This document shows, piece by piece, positions 1-15,900 of a stretch of DNA of 64,000 bases. Positions within the stretch are counted from its first letter, which is position 1; the number at the start of each line of letters is the position of its first letter. Location of the stretch: assembly GCF_025698545.1 (NCBI RefSeq), contig NC_068576.1, positions 49,634,390-49,698,389 on the forward strand, read 5' to 3'. This stretch comes from Gossypium raimondii. Lineage: Eukaryota; Streptophyta; Magnoliopsida; Malvales; Malvaceae. Under the pieces are notes generated by a model. That model did not search any database. It was given only the letters and a program-made list of their open reading frames with translations, and was not told where the DNA came from. The position numbers and the translations under genes are program-made.

Positions 1-262
1 ACACATGGTGTATGTGCAAGAATTAGACTGCATCTAAAGGATATATTTGGCATATCAACGAAATATTACAATGGTAACCTTTGAAAAAGTGAAGCAAAAG
101 AGGGGAGAAGAACAAAATAGCTTTTCTTATAAATTCTGACAATTGTTGTGTACAAGAATGTCAAGAAAGTTCAATATTTCAAAAGAAAATAGAAAAGGAA
201 ATGGGCGTAAGTCATATCTTTTCATTTCTCTTTCCTCCAAAAGGAGCCAAAGTGATACTTTA

Positions 263-3806
<3,544 letters not shown>

Positions 3807-3809
3807 CTG

Positions 3810-5126
3810 CAGGGTTAAATTTTGAAAGGTTAAGTACTCCTGGAATAAACATTTAAATAGGACAGCCATATTACTCTAGAGCCCAAAACATACTCTTGAT
3901 CACAAATCTTTCTGATGACTTATGATAGAAGATTGCCCCCAAACTAAAAAATCATGATATTTAATGCCTACTGCTATCTGGAGAATGACACTTCTTGTCA
4001 TTAACAGTATTTGAATCAATCTGCCACAAAAAATCTCAGCTTTCTCCAATTTTTAATTCTGATTCTCTCGGTTATTGATTTTGTGCTACTTTAATTTATC
4101 TTTTTTTTTTATTGATTTTGAGTGACCAAAAAAGAAACTTACCAATAGTTAGGTACTACTAGTGTAGTTTACCCAAGGACAAAAGCAAAGGAGCAGGGAG
4201 TGGTCTTGGGGCTAAGCAAGAAAAATAAAAAAACTGAAAATCAACTCGAACCAACTAAATTCTATTTTTTATTTAATATATAATTAATTTTAATTTTTAA
4301 CATATAAAAATATTTTATATTTAAAATAGTAAAAATAATTTAAAAATTCTTGTTTTTTTAGAAAAAATTGTGAAGAACACTTTAAAATATTGTCAAATAA
4401 TATTCAAAAGCCATAAAACAAACTTAATTTTTTAAAAATAAGTTTAAAAATTCAAACTAAAAATTAATATGAAAAGATCGAAAATCGAATAGAATTATGA
4501 TGGGTGGTTCAAAAAATTCCCAAAACTCGATCAAACTGAATCGATATCATTCCTAACCTTGGTCCCAAAAAATGATAAATTTACCATTTAATTCATAAAT
4601 TTTTTATGAAATTATATGTTAATATAATTATAAAATTGTACTTTAATTCGTTATATAATTTATGATTCATCTCTAATCCGATTTTCTATATTTATCCCAT
4701 CCCTCAGCTTTTTCCTAACACATCGATCAAAATAAAAATTATACTATTTTCTATTCTTCCAAAATTTCATCTCTGAATTTCTTTGAACGACCTAGTTGGT
4801 GCACCATTAACCGGTAATCATAATCATATAACACAAATGACGGTAAGGGCAAAATCCGATGTAAGTTATTAGTGGACACAGATCAGCAGCTTGCAAATAC
4901 CCACTTAAGGTTTTCTTACATCCAACAACAATAGTGTATTATATCGGTTTTTAATATATATCTATTTTAAAATTATCATATCTACTTTTGTAGCGTATTG
5001 TAGTGAAGGGTTTTTAAGAGTATGTTTTGCCATTGGGCTTTTATCATTTTCAAGCCCATTTTATAATTTCATTTGGGGCATCAAAATTAAATGAAAGAGC
5101 CCTTTATTTGACCACGTCCGATAATA
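3810..5126. other. AT-rich intergenic stretch
   Basis: No coding exon was recognised. The interval should hold the missing 5' exons of the AAA ATPase fragment but does not. Around 4190-4560 there is a decayed, possibly transposon-derived AT-rich patch without clean ends. From about 4976 the sequence becomes the promoter region of the next gene. Confidence 0.6.
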
Positions 5127-5237
5127 TTGGCACGTCCTGAAGCCAGAGTCAGCATATTTGAGTTTCGCTCAGTTTTCATTGAAAACCCTAGACCTCCCAA
5201 CGAAGTAGCAGAGCCGCAGTTTCTCTGTCAATATCCG
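4976..5237 (+). promoter_or_regulatory. EF1-beta promoter and leader exon with site II and telo-box motifs
   Basis: About 5030-5070 holds TGGGCT and its inverted form AGCCCA, which match the TCP-bound site II element (TGGGCY). About 5182-5190 holds AAACCCTAG, a telo-box. Site II plus telo-box is the known signature of plant translation-machinery genes. A leader intron with consensus borders (GTAAGT at 5238, TTTCAG ending 5587) separates this exon from the start codon. The transcription start is not defined. The same block occurs again upstream of SWP73 at about 8534-8736. Confidence 0.55.
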
Positions 5238-5596
5238 GTAAGTTCTAGATCTCCATTCAGTCTTGGTGCCGTTTTGGTTCATTATGGTCACTGGTTCGCG
5301 CCATCTTCATGGCAGTTTCTCAAGTTCTTTAGTTCATCTTTGTTGTGCGCTTTGTTGTGGTTTGTTTTCTTTAGCTTAGTGGTTTGATCGTGTTATTGAT
5401 AGATCCGAAGCCGAAATCATGTATTTGATTGGCTATTGGTGGAGCCATTCTTGATTGCTTGTTTTCACGATGTTGTGTATCGAATCCTTTGTTAACTCAT
5501 CCTTCGTTTCTCTTGTTTGTTTTGGCTATAGTTTTCATAAACAGTAGTTCATAATCTGATTTCTCTCTGATTTCATTTTAATTTCAGAAACAAGAA

Positions 5597-6992
5597 ATGG
5601 CTGTCACATTCAACGACCTGGGTTCTGCTGCTGGCTTGAAGAAGCTGGATGAGTATCTCCTTACTCGCAGTTACATCTCTGGGTAATTTTTCAAAAACCA
5701 TACTTTAATGAAATGTTCTATAGTTGTTAGGTTCTATCTTGTTTGGCTTAGGATTTTTGTTCATATGTTTGTTTTTGCAGGTACCAAGCTTCAAAGGATG
5801 ATATTACCGTCTACGCAGCTCTATCTGGTGCCCCATCGTCTAGCTATGTTAATGTTTCTCGATGGTACAAACACATTGATGCCCTTTTGAGAATCTCGTG
5901 AGTTCTTTTGTCTACTACTCTTATGCGTAATTATAAGTTTATTAGGTGGGATTTGGATGGTTGATAGAAATGTAATGTTTGATTTAGAGGTGTTTCTGAA
6001 GAAGGCTGTGGTGTGACTGTTGAGGGATTTGCTCCTGCTGAGGCTGTTGCCACTCCTCCAGTTGCTGATTCCAAGGCAAGTTAATCCGGGTGCTTATATG
6101 TTCTAATTTAGTAAATCAAGTGATTTGGTTATTTGCTGATCCATAAGTTGCTTGAATATATTGTGCAATGCAGGCTGCAGCTGCTGAGGATGACGACGAC
6201 GATGATGTAGATCTGTTCGGTGAAGAGACTGAGGAGGAAAAGAAGGCAGCTGAAGAACGTGCAGCTGCTGTTAAGGCCTCTGGCAAGAAGAAAGAATGTG
6301 AGTTCTTTAACTTGTTTCTGTTATGAGTGTTGACTAATGCTTGTAAACTTCTTTTTGGTTCTAAGTTGACTGTTTTAACTTGGGATTTTATTCTTTTGTC
6401 TCAGCTGGCAAGTCCTCTGTGTTGTTGGATATTAAACCATGGGACGATGAGACTGACATGAAGAAACTTGAAGAAGCGGTAAGAAGTGTTCAGATGGAAG
6501 GACTGCTTTGGGGAGCATGTAAGTGGTTAAACTAATATTGTTTATATTGTATGCAGTTTTATCCATCTAGTGTTAGATTGTGAAAAATAGGCCTGAAGTT
6601 TATTTTTAGCTTTTTGAAGTTGAATTGGTTAGAAGTGTATTTCATATGACATAGGATTTCTTTTCATGTTGCAGCTAAGCTTGTGCCCGTTGGTTATGGA
6701 ATTAAGAAATTGCAAATTATGATGACCATTGTGGATGATTTGGTGTCAGTTGACACTCTCATCGAGGAACATCTGACGGTTGAACCAATCAATGAGTATG
6801 TTCAGAGTTGTGACATTGTTGCATTCAACAAAATATGTAAGTACTTCAGATTCTGAATTGTTTTCGTTTTTGTTTCATTTGATACTTTTGTGCTTGAAGG
6901 ACAGATGTATGGAGCAAAATTTTGTATATTGCATTTGGAACTTTCATCTCACCTTATTACTTACAGTTCTTTTTTTTTCTCTTATTGCAGAA
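5597..6992 (+). CDS. Elongation factor 1-beta (eEF1B guanine-nucleotide exchange subunit)
   Basis: Join 5597-5682, 5781-5897, 5988-6075, 6174-6297, 6405-6518, 6675-6836 and 6991-6992 gives 230 aa, the usual size for plant EF1-beta. It reloads eEF1A with GTP during translation elongation in the cytosol. Visible parts: a GST-C-like N-terminal region starting MAVTFNDL, an acidic linker ([14 protein letters not shown], about residues 100-113), and a C-terminal exchange domain with [30 protein letters not shown] and the typical end VAFNKI. Two oddities: intron 3 has a GC donor (AAG|GCAAGT), the only choice that keeps frame; and the stop codon is split, T in exon 6 and AA after the last intron, so the final exon is otherwise 3' UTR. 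Start chosen because MAVTF is the family N terminus, right after the leader intron. Confidence 0.93.
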
Positions 6993-8533
6993 TTTGCTAT
7001 TTGGGATGCCTGCAGTAGGAGTTCCTTGGAGAGGCCTTCAAAGTTATGTTTGAGATTTTCATGTTTTTTGTTTTGCTAGAACTTAATTTAAGTTGTCGTT
7101 ATTCTTGTGTTGGACAATGGATCGTTTATCATAAATATGGAGCATCAAACACCTGATGGTTTTTAAAAAAAAAGAGAGATCTAGTTTGTGATATTTGTTT
7201 GTTTGTGAGGGATTAAGTTTCTAAAATTGGATCGATTTTAGGTAGGTAGAATGTATATTGTTAATACGAGAGAGTAAAGCTTGATTCAAGTACGATTCGG
7301 TTGAGGAAAACTGGAGAGAATCCCGGTTGCCTTGAATTAAGGCTAGAAGGATAGGAGGAAATGGGAAATAGGAAGTAGGAAGTAGAAAAGTAGGAAGTTA
7401 AATTTTAAGTATTTTTGTTAGAAAAGAATAGTGCGGTAAAAAAGGAAATCAAGAGATAATAATATTTCATCTATCTTAGTGATTTATGATGATAAATTAT
7501 TTCTAGTTTTCTAGAAATAAAAATTAGTTAAAAATTATATATGTATATATTATTCTTCAAATCTGTCAGTAATGAATGGTCTGAAAATTATTTTGTTTAG
7601 TTGAATATGGTAAAAGACATTCTCACCACCTTCATTCCTTTTAATTATATATTAAATTATTGATTCAATTAAATCTTTTAATTATTAAGATTGTTAATTT
7701 TTAATCGTTAAATGATATTTCAAAATTTATGACATAATTTGAGGAACAAAAGTTAAATGTTATCATGGAACTGTTTTTGATGAGAAGTGTTATCATACAA
7801 CTTTTGAAAGTAAATAACTAAAATAAAGAATGGGGATAAAATTTTGTAAATATTTTAAAATTTTAAAATCAAGATTTTTATAATATGTAATTTTGTCATG
7901 ATTTTTTTAAATTTAAAATCTCACTTAATAAATTAATTTTAATAATTTTATCAATAAAATAATCTATAACCTCAATAATTTAAAAGTGTAAATAAAATGT
8001 TATTTTTCGTGCTATTTTGCTATCTCCCATCTCCATCCCTCTTAATCTTAACTCACCTAAACATACAAATATGCTCGAGAATTTTAATTTCTTACATCTT
8101 TGATTGTTCCATAGCTTTTCATTCCTATTATCACCCACGATCACCGCCATAAAAATACATTTAAGATATTATATGTTTATATAAAATGTTAGTCGAAATC
8201 AATATTTATTATTATTTAAGTACTTTATTAAGTTGGTATTATCCTTAATCAAGTCAACAATTCAATTATGAATTTATAGAAATATATTTTTTAAATTATA
8301 ATTAATATTATTATGATGATACTTTTACCTTTTCATATTTTATATCATATTTAAATAAAACAATTAAAGATCACAAATCTAAGGATCAAACACGTGTTTG
8401 ATAGTATTAAAATACAAGTTCATTACCACTCCACTTATATTCATTATTGTATAAATTTTAAAATGACAAAATTTAATAATTTAATAATTTTTAAAGGAAT
8501 AATTTAAAATTTTATATCAGTTTTTAAATTTCT
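6993..8533. other. EF1-beta 3' UTR followed by AT-rich spacer
   Basis: The first 100-150 bases after the split stop codon are the probable 3' UTR. The remainder is A/T-rich, with many poly-A/T runs and no convincing reading frame. A palindromic G-box context (CACGTG) sits at about 8391, 880 bases before the SWP73 start codon. Confidence 0.5.
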
Positions 8534-9274
8534 AATATCTACTTTTCTAGCATATCAAAGTGAAGGGTTTTTAAGGGTATGTTTTGCCATTGGGCTTTAA
8601 TCATTTCCCCCTAAGTTAAGCCCATTTTATAGTTTTATTTGGGGCCTCAAAATTAAATAAAAGAAAAAGGAGAAAAAAAAAAGGGAAGAAGCCAGAGTCA
8701 GACAGCAGATTTGAGTTTGGCTCCGTTTTCTTTAAACAAAAAAAAGGAAGAAAAACAGGCGCTCCTTTAACCGATCTGCGACAGAAAGAGCATAGCAAAG
8801 AAGCTAAAGAGTGAAGCGAAGAAGGCCCAAACCGGACCCCAATCACTCACCTCTTGGGCATTGTAAGAGTTTCTTGCTTTTCTCTGTTAATAATCATGTT
8901 TTTCTTTTTCTTTTTTGAAAATTTGTGGTTTTTTAGCAGCTTTTGTTGAGTTAAAATCATAGGAAACTTACTGCCTTGTTTGTTTTTCCTTTTTTGGGTG
9001 TCCCACGTTGAGAATTAGTACTAGGGTTTCTGATTCATGCCCATGATTTTATTTGTTTTGTTTTTCTTTTCTGAGAGATTGAGCTGATTCGGGTGTTGAA
9101 TTTTAAGATACCAAGGAAGAAAGCTTTTAGTTTTTGGTGCCTAACATCTTATCTTGGTGTTATTGTTGTCAAATTCAGGGCTTTGTTTGGCTACATGTTG
9201 GGTTGTTTGCTTTTTGGTAGAAAAGTGTGGTTTAGGCTTTGAAGGATATTTTGGTTTCAAGTTGGTGATTTAGG
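8534..9274 (+). promoter_or_regulatory. SWP73 promoter and leader, with block shared with EF1-beta promoter
   Basis: About 8534-8736 repeats the EF1-beta upstream block, including ATTGGGCTT, AAGCCCATTTTAT and GAAGCCAGAGTCAG. A probable leader intron runs from the GTAAGAG donor at about 8863 to an AG at about 9178, inferred from signals only. The telo-box of the EF1-beta copy is not preserved here. Confidence 0.45.
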
Positions 9275-11425
9275 ATGAATAACACTAACATACCAAAGAA
9301 TTTTGGGGCTCCATCCCAGTTTGGGAATTCCGGGACGGTGCCAAAATCGCAATCTATTCCCATGAACAATCAACCACAGACACAAGGTGGGCCTCAGTTT
9401 CCAGGCCACTTTCAATTGTCTGAGCCTCAAGCACAGGTGCTTGCGCGGGCACAATATGTGCAGGCTCAGCCTCCTGCTCATTCCCAATTCCCAGCTCAAG
9501 TGCAGTCACAAAGCGGTAGTAATAGTACTGCTACAGCCACCCATTCCCCTTTGGTTTCCACCCCTGGCTCAGGTGGTGTCAAGCGGTCTTCTCAGAAGCC
9601 ACCTTCAAAAAATTCCGGTTCATCTCATAGTAATATGGCTTCTCTGTTTAAAACAATGGAGTTAACCCCGGCTGTTCTTAGGAAAAAGCGGAAGCATCCT
9701 GAGAGACAAATACCTGATAAGGTGGCTGCAATCTTACCAGAATGCGCTCTATATACTCAGTTGCTTGAATTTGAGGCTAAGGTCGATGCTGCTTTGTCAA
9801 GAAAGAAGACCGACATTCAACAGTCTATTAAAAATCCTCCCTGTGTTCAGAAGACTCTTAGACTATATGTTTTCAATACTTATGCCAATCAGGGACAAAC
9901 AGATCCTGACAAGAAGAGTACCGAGGCTCCATCATGGTCACTTAAGATTATTGGTAGGGTTTTGGAAGATGGGAAAGACCCTGTTCTGGCTGGAAAGGTT
10001 CAGAAATCATACCCAAAATTCTCGTCTTTCTTTAAGAAAATTACAGTATACATGGATGCAAGTCTCTATCCAGATAACCATGTAATCTTATGGGAGAGTG
10101 CTCGATCACCAGCCCTTCATGAGGGTTTTGAGTTGAAGAGGAAAGGAGACAAGGAATCAACTGTGAGAATAAGACTGGAAATGAATCATCGGCCTGAAAG
10201 ATTTAAACTTTCTCCTGCTCTAGCAGAAGTCTTGGGAATTGAAGTAGATACACGCCCAAGAATCTTGGCTGCGATTTGGCATTATGTGAAGTCAAAGAAG
10301 TTGCAGAATTATGAAGACAATTCCTTCTTTTCATGCGATCCACCTCTGCAGAAGGTATTCGGGGAAGAAAAAATGAAATTCATTATGGTTTCACAAAAGA
10401 TATCACAGCATTTAACTCCTCTACCACCTATACATTTGGAACATAGGATCAAGCTTTCAGGGAACTGTCCTGTTGGATCCACTTGCTACGATGTCCTGGT
10501 TGATGTGCCTTACCCATTAGAAACGGAAAAGTCTGCATTTTTGTCAGACATGGAAAAGAACAAAGATATTGATGCTTGTGATGAAGTGATTTGTACTTCT
10601 ATAAAGAAAATACACGAGCATTGTCGGAGACGAGCTTTCTTCCTTGGTTTCAGCCAGTCTCCTGCAGAGTTTATTAATGCTTTGATAGCTTCTCAAGGCA
10701 AGGATTTGAAGCTTTTTGCTGGAGAAGCTAACCATAATGCTGAAAAGGAGCGGCGATCTGAATTCTATAACCAACCATGGTAAAACCTTGTTACGGTTTT
10801 CTTTTTTCCATATCATGTTTGTTTTGATGTCCATGTTTGACATAAATATGTTAAAATTACAAGTTTATGCTGCTGTCTTTTTTCATTTGCCCGTATATGA
10901 TTGGAATCTGTCCAAATACCTGTTTAATGCAGCTTGATATTGCTATTTGATTATTTGGTCCGTCTGAACAGAAGAAAAACTGGATGAATTAGTTCTTTCA
11001 TTGACTGATCTATATATATTACCAACAATGATAATCCATCTTTAGAAGAAATTCTTAGGATTCTGCAATCCCAGGCTATATCATTTACTATGTTGGCATC
11101 AGGTGTTAATTTCTTGCTATGAATAATTACATCGTCTTTTTGGCTTCTCTGAATAAAATATGAGAGCGGTATTTCCACTATAATCTATAGATCCTAGTTG
11201 ATAATAATGCTGCTGCTTTGGTTTTACTTGAAAATTGTTGGGTTCCCACAGGGTGTTCAAGTTACCCGTGGAGCTCCATTAAAATGCAACAGCTTCCTTA
11301 TTGAAAACATTGTCTGACAGTCTTTTCTTGTTTATCTATTTTCTGGAATATTTAGGATTGAAGATGCTGTAATCCGTTACCTGAATCGTAAGTCTATGGG
11401 AGGGGATTCTCTTGGAAGCACTTGA
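9275..11425 (+). CDS. SWP73: SWP73/BAF60 subunit of SWI/SNF chromatin remodeller (SWIB domain)
   Basis: Join 9275-10779 and 11356-11425, 524 aa. It is the plant homologue of BAF60/SNF12, a core non-catalytic subunit of SWI/SNF complexes in the nucleus. The N terminus (residues 1-110) is rich in Gln, Pro and Ser, as in the family. A basic patch, RKKRKHPER (136-144), could be a nuclear signal. The SWIB/MDM2 domain spans about 311-385 ([35 protein letters not shown]). The first exon reads NQPW and then TAA, but this TAA is inside an intron: a GT donor splits the Trp codon, and the second exon encodes [12 protein letters not shown], the conserved family end. Translation of unspliced RNA would lose the last 22 residues. 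Frame and length across the junction are consistent. Confidence 0.93.
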
Positions 11426-11898
11426 GCAGGGCTCTTTTGAATTGTTGACTTTTTCATACCAATCTCAAGGCTTCTAATTTCTAACTCCTGTCCTGCATAT
11501 TATTGCTTATTGGTTCGGGGAACATCAAATGCCACAAGCAAAGAACCGTCCCATGGAGCACTTTGGATCGAATGAAAATTTCCTCCAAGTTATCTGAATT
11601 CACCACGGTGTTCACCACCCCTATCAACAAACACCAGTTTGATTCACTAAACCCTCTAGAATATTTACTTTGCTATTCCGCTTTCGAGCGATTGAGATCG
11701 ATGCTTATAAAAGGACTACGCAGTTGTAACGTAAGCTGATTTGTTTGCTTTTAGGTGTAGTTCAAACAGGAGTGTTGTATCCTTTTAGTTCACTAATCAT
11801 TAGTTCATTAAATCTGGGAAAAGGAGAATTGTCTTGGCTGTTGATTCTTTTGGCATTTTCCTTTTCTATTGTACTCTAGGGCCTAAGCCGATGCTACT

Positions 11899-12074
11899 CG
11901 AATTCGGGAATGATTGTTGAATAAGAGTATGTTTAAACTGATTAAAACGACTTGTATCAAATATATTTTTGAATAAGAGTATATTTATATCAAATATATT
12001 TTCGAATTCGGGAATGATTGTTGAATAAGAGTATGTTTAAACTGATTAAAACGACTTGTATCAAATATATTTTT
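11899..12074. repeat. Two identical 72-bp direct repeats
   Basis: 11899-11970 and 12003-12074 are identical by eye, both starting CGAATTCGGGAATGATTG and ending CAAATATATTTTT. The 32 bases between them repeat part of the unit (GAATAAGAGTATATTTATATC), so this is probably a recent slippage or tandem duplication. Confidence 0.9.
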
Positions 12075-12731
12075 GGCAAGAAGCATCGTCATAGTAAAGA
12101 TGACACAGCAATTTTGTTATTAGTCGAAGAGAAAAGCATTGCCTACGTTATTCTGATTTGAAAGATTACCTGCTTATCTTTTCTTTAGTTATTAATTACA
12201 AAAATTGATCCTATCGACGTTGACTGGGAAGATATTATTGTGAAGGGAAAGTAATCAAATTGAAATCGGTTTATCATTTCCGATTTGAACTTTACTTCTA
12301 GCTGTGAGAGTTGGATTCAAGTATTTTAGTACGTATTATATAAGAAGAAAAATAAAAAGGAATTTACAAGTTGCAGAGTTGGATTAGACCACGTGTGAAG
12401 CAATGATGGGGAAGGGTGGCTAAAGGAGTCATAAATCCAAACAACGAATCAGTACCAGTTTGTCGTCTCTCAAAAAAAAAACCAGGTGCGCAAAGCACTA
12501 GAGGCGCACATTAGAGTGGTATGCTAATTTAAAGCAGGATAAGACCACCACCTTTTTTATGAGCTTTTGTTTTTATTTAGAAAATAAAAAAGCTCGACCA
12601 ACCAGGATAAGCATTAGCCACCAACAGTACCTCTCCTAGAAAATAAAAATCCAAGTTTTGAGCTTTGACTAAACTCCCTTTTTATCATTCTCAATGACCA
12701 AATGTTTACCCCATCCACATCACCATCCGTA

Positions 12732-12737
12732 CACGTG
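12732..12737 (+). promoter_or_regulatory. ABRE/G-box upstream of SnRK1 gamma gene
   Basis: The sequence is ACACGTGTCC, an exact match to the ABRE core bound by ABF/AREB bZIP factors, about 250 bases before the KING1 start codon. A second CACGTG is at 12390. Function is inferred from motif and position only. Confidence 0.45.
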
Positions 12738-12982
12738 TCCCGTTAGTCTTCTCATAGACACAAGTTAACTGGATGATCGAACGGTGTTTGTTATTTGTAC
12801 CCTTTTGGAATTATTTTGTTGAAAGCATCCCACTTTGTCCCATGTTTTTTGATGTCAGAACTAGTTAATGATCCAAGTTGTCAGCTTTGTTGAACTTCGA
12901 ATTACGTATAGAAAAAAAAGGGTCGCTGTAAGAGAGAGTCTGAGTGAGTGAAGTTTTCCTTTTTCGAGCTTTTGTTGAAGCT

Positions 12983-15900
12983 ATGGCTATGGCTATGGCG
13001 AGTGTGCAACTCGGGAGACAAACTAGCATACAAGACAGTCCAAGGAGTCCTGAAGCAAAGCTTGGGATGCAAGTGGAGGATTTGTGGGATGTTCAGGAAC
13101 CAGAGCTTAGTCCTAATGAAAAGCTCAACGCTTGTTTTGAGAGCATCCCTGTTTCTGCTTTCCCTATTGCTCCTCAAGGTAATGAATTTTGCTTTACTCT
13201 TAACTGTTTTCCTTCATCAGGTTGTTGGTTTTGTATGAATCCTTTGATCCTTCACTGTTTGTTTAAGATCATGTTTTGATTGCTTTGGTTGATCAGAATT
13301 TTGGGTTTTCTTTTCTCTTTTTGGTGGGTGGATTTCAGCTAAAGAGATGAAGAATATTGGTTGATTAATTATATGTTTTTAGGTAATCGATCAAGAGAAT
13401 ATTTTAGTACTGGCCTCTAAAAAGGGATTAAATTTCAATAAATCCTCTGTTCTATCTAAACAAAAGCTTTTTCATATTTAAAATTGATCAACACAAGATG
13501 ATCTTTTACACCTGAGATCATTTGTGTTGTGTTTATGTTACACCGCTGGCACGGGGAAAAACATGAGATAAGACATGCTTACATGGATTGTCGGGGCTAG
13601 TTCTTTCTTGGGGTGCTAATTGAGGAGCTTATTAGTATAGTATATTGATGGTATTATCTTTGTAATGGTTCTGTTTTATAGGGATTGAGATAAAATCGGA
13701 TGCGAGTCTGGCCGAGGCTGTTCAAATACTAGCTCAAAACAAGATTCTTAGCGCGCCTGTTGTCGATGTTGATGCTCCTGAGGATGCAACATGGATGGAC
13801 AGATATATTGGCATTGTAGAGTTTGCAGGGATTGCTGTATGGATTTTGCAGCAGGTCGGAAACGGAACCACATATGATGAACTCTTTTCTCTATAAGTAC
13901 TTTATTTTTGAGGACAATTGCTAATGGTAGTTGCATAACATCTCATTCATCCACCATGGATTTGTGATGAAAATTGTCATTTTTTCTTATATTTTTTACT
14001 ATGCAGCTATGAATCCTATGATTATGTTGAAAAATGCAATATTTGGGGTCATAATTGTTGGAACATTTTCAAAATTTTTATAATGTTTCAAAGGTTACAA
14101 ATGAAAGGTTACAAGTGACCCAAAAGTTGGCTATTAATCAAAAGTTATAATGCTATCCTTTCATCTGGGAACCTGAAAGTTTTCGGTTTTTTCTTTTGCA
14201 GTCGGAACCATCTTCACCTAGAAGTCCTTCATCTCCGAATGGAGCCGAGTTTGCTATAGCTGCTAATGGAATGGTCTCTGCTGCAGGACTCGGGGCTTTA
14301 GGCCCTGAAGATGCTTCAATTACTTCTGGAGACTTTTTTGAGGCTTTAACTTCCTCCGAGTTTTATAAGAACACCAAGGTGGTACTTCTAATCTCTATAT
14401 CAGAAAACCTATATGGTCATCTTGAATTCTGTCTGTTTCTTAGTTGTGCTAACTATTCATGTTTAACTTGTGAGAACATCCAGGTTCGTGATATCTCGGG
14501 GTCATTCCGCTGGGCACCATTCCTTGCTTTGCAGAAATCAAACACCTTTTTGACCATGTTGTTACTTCTTTCTAAGTACAAAATGAAGAGCGTTCCAGTA
14601 CTTGATCTGGGCGATGGAAAGATCGATAACATCATAACACAGTCAGCTGTCATTCACATGTTAGCAGAATGCACTGGACTTCACTGGTTTGAAAGCTGGG
14701 GAAGTAAGAAGCTTTCAGAGATCGGTCTTCCCACGATGTCCCCTGAGCACATTATCACAGTGAGTGACTGTTACCTGTTAAGTTCTTATTTCTATTGATT
14801 TGAGGCTTTTCATGGCCATTGCCATGACTCGTACAAGTATTGCATGCTTGAGGCCTGAGTGTCCAAATGGCTGATGTGCCCTCTTGACGATACATCATTA
14901 TTTTCAGTTAATAATTATTAACTATAACCCACCATCCCTGATGACCATCGAGTTACAAGCTTTGTGTTACTTGTATGAAGCTCTAAATACCGAGTCTTTA
15001 GTGAAATTCTCTAGGATGCAGCCCTTTGTGGTGCTTTATGCTACTTAACTACTGAAAATTTTGTTTCTGTATCAGCATCCTTTGGACAAAGTCCGGTAGT
15101 TCGTCCTTGTGCGGTCGGATTTTACGAGGTCAGACCAGCCTTATTATTGTTTAGATGTGCTAATTTCTTCTTCTTTTTCTTCCCACCGTCTCTATATTGT
15201 TTCGAAAAACATATGCTGACAATTATTTTTTTTTACATATTAGAGCCATTGAGCCAATAGCTCGTAAAACATCTACCTGAATCTACCTATAGCATAAGTA
15301 TTGGTTCAGTACTCGGTATGTTCTTTAGTATTAAGTAAAAACTGAGCATGATGGCATGATCAAGGCTTCGGTTTCTTGATTTCTTCATGTTCTTCCGGTC
15401 CTTATATCTTTGCATTGCTACCGTTTTTCTCCGGTTTTTCTTCAAGTAAACCTATTCATTCTAGATGTTAACAAATAGCTATCCATACTTCAGGTATACG
15501 AAGATGAACCAGTGCTTCAGGCCTTTAAGCTAATGAGGAAAAAGAGAATCGGAGGCATACCCGTCATTGAATGCGGAAGGAAAAAAGCTATCGGTAACAT
15601 AAGCCTTCGAGATGTACAGTTCCTTTTAACCGCACCAGATATCTACTGTGACTACAGGTTCGTAATGGATCATGCCATACTTCTATATCACATAAGATAC
15701 TAATGTCTACAAAGTGTTCTAAGTTGAAGTCCTTTTGATGCATAGATCAATCACAGCCAAGAACTTCCTAATAGCGGTTCGAAACTACTTGGAGAAACAC
15801 GAGAAGAGGTCACCAATGTTGAGTGGCATGATAACTTGCAAGAGGGATGAAACAGTCAAAGAGTTGATTCAAAAGCTCGACTCTGAGAAGATCCAACGAG

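Larger units (their letters stand above)
11426..12982. other. SWP73 3' UTR, a 72-bp direct repeat and KING1 upstream region
   Basis: No coding region was found. 11899-11970 and 12003-12074 are two identical 72-base copies 104 bases apart, with a partial third motif between them. CACGTG G-boxes lie at 12390-12395 and 12732-12737; the second is in an ACACGTGTCC context matching the ABA-response element core ACGTGTC. The leader of the KING1-type gene begins somewhere after about 12900. Confidence 0.55.

Noticed and set aside
4190-4560. Possible small transposon in the spacer before EF1-beta
   Set aside because: Some inverted similarity is visible (TCGAACC and GATCGAGTTTTGG-type ends), but no clean ends or target duplication could be found.
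9275-10783. SWP73 as a 502-aa single-exon protein
   Set aside because: The family end [12 protein letters not shown] is encoded downstream with matching splice phase, so the TAA after NQPW is intronic.
13748-13936. Minus-strand frame over a KING1 exon
   Set aside because: It is the reverse of a conserved CBS exon and has no independent support.
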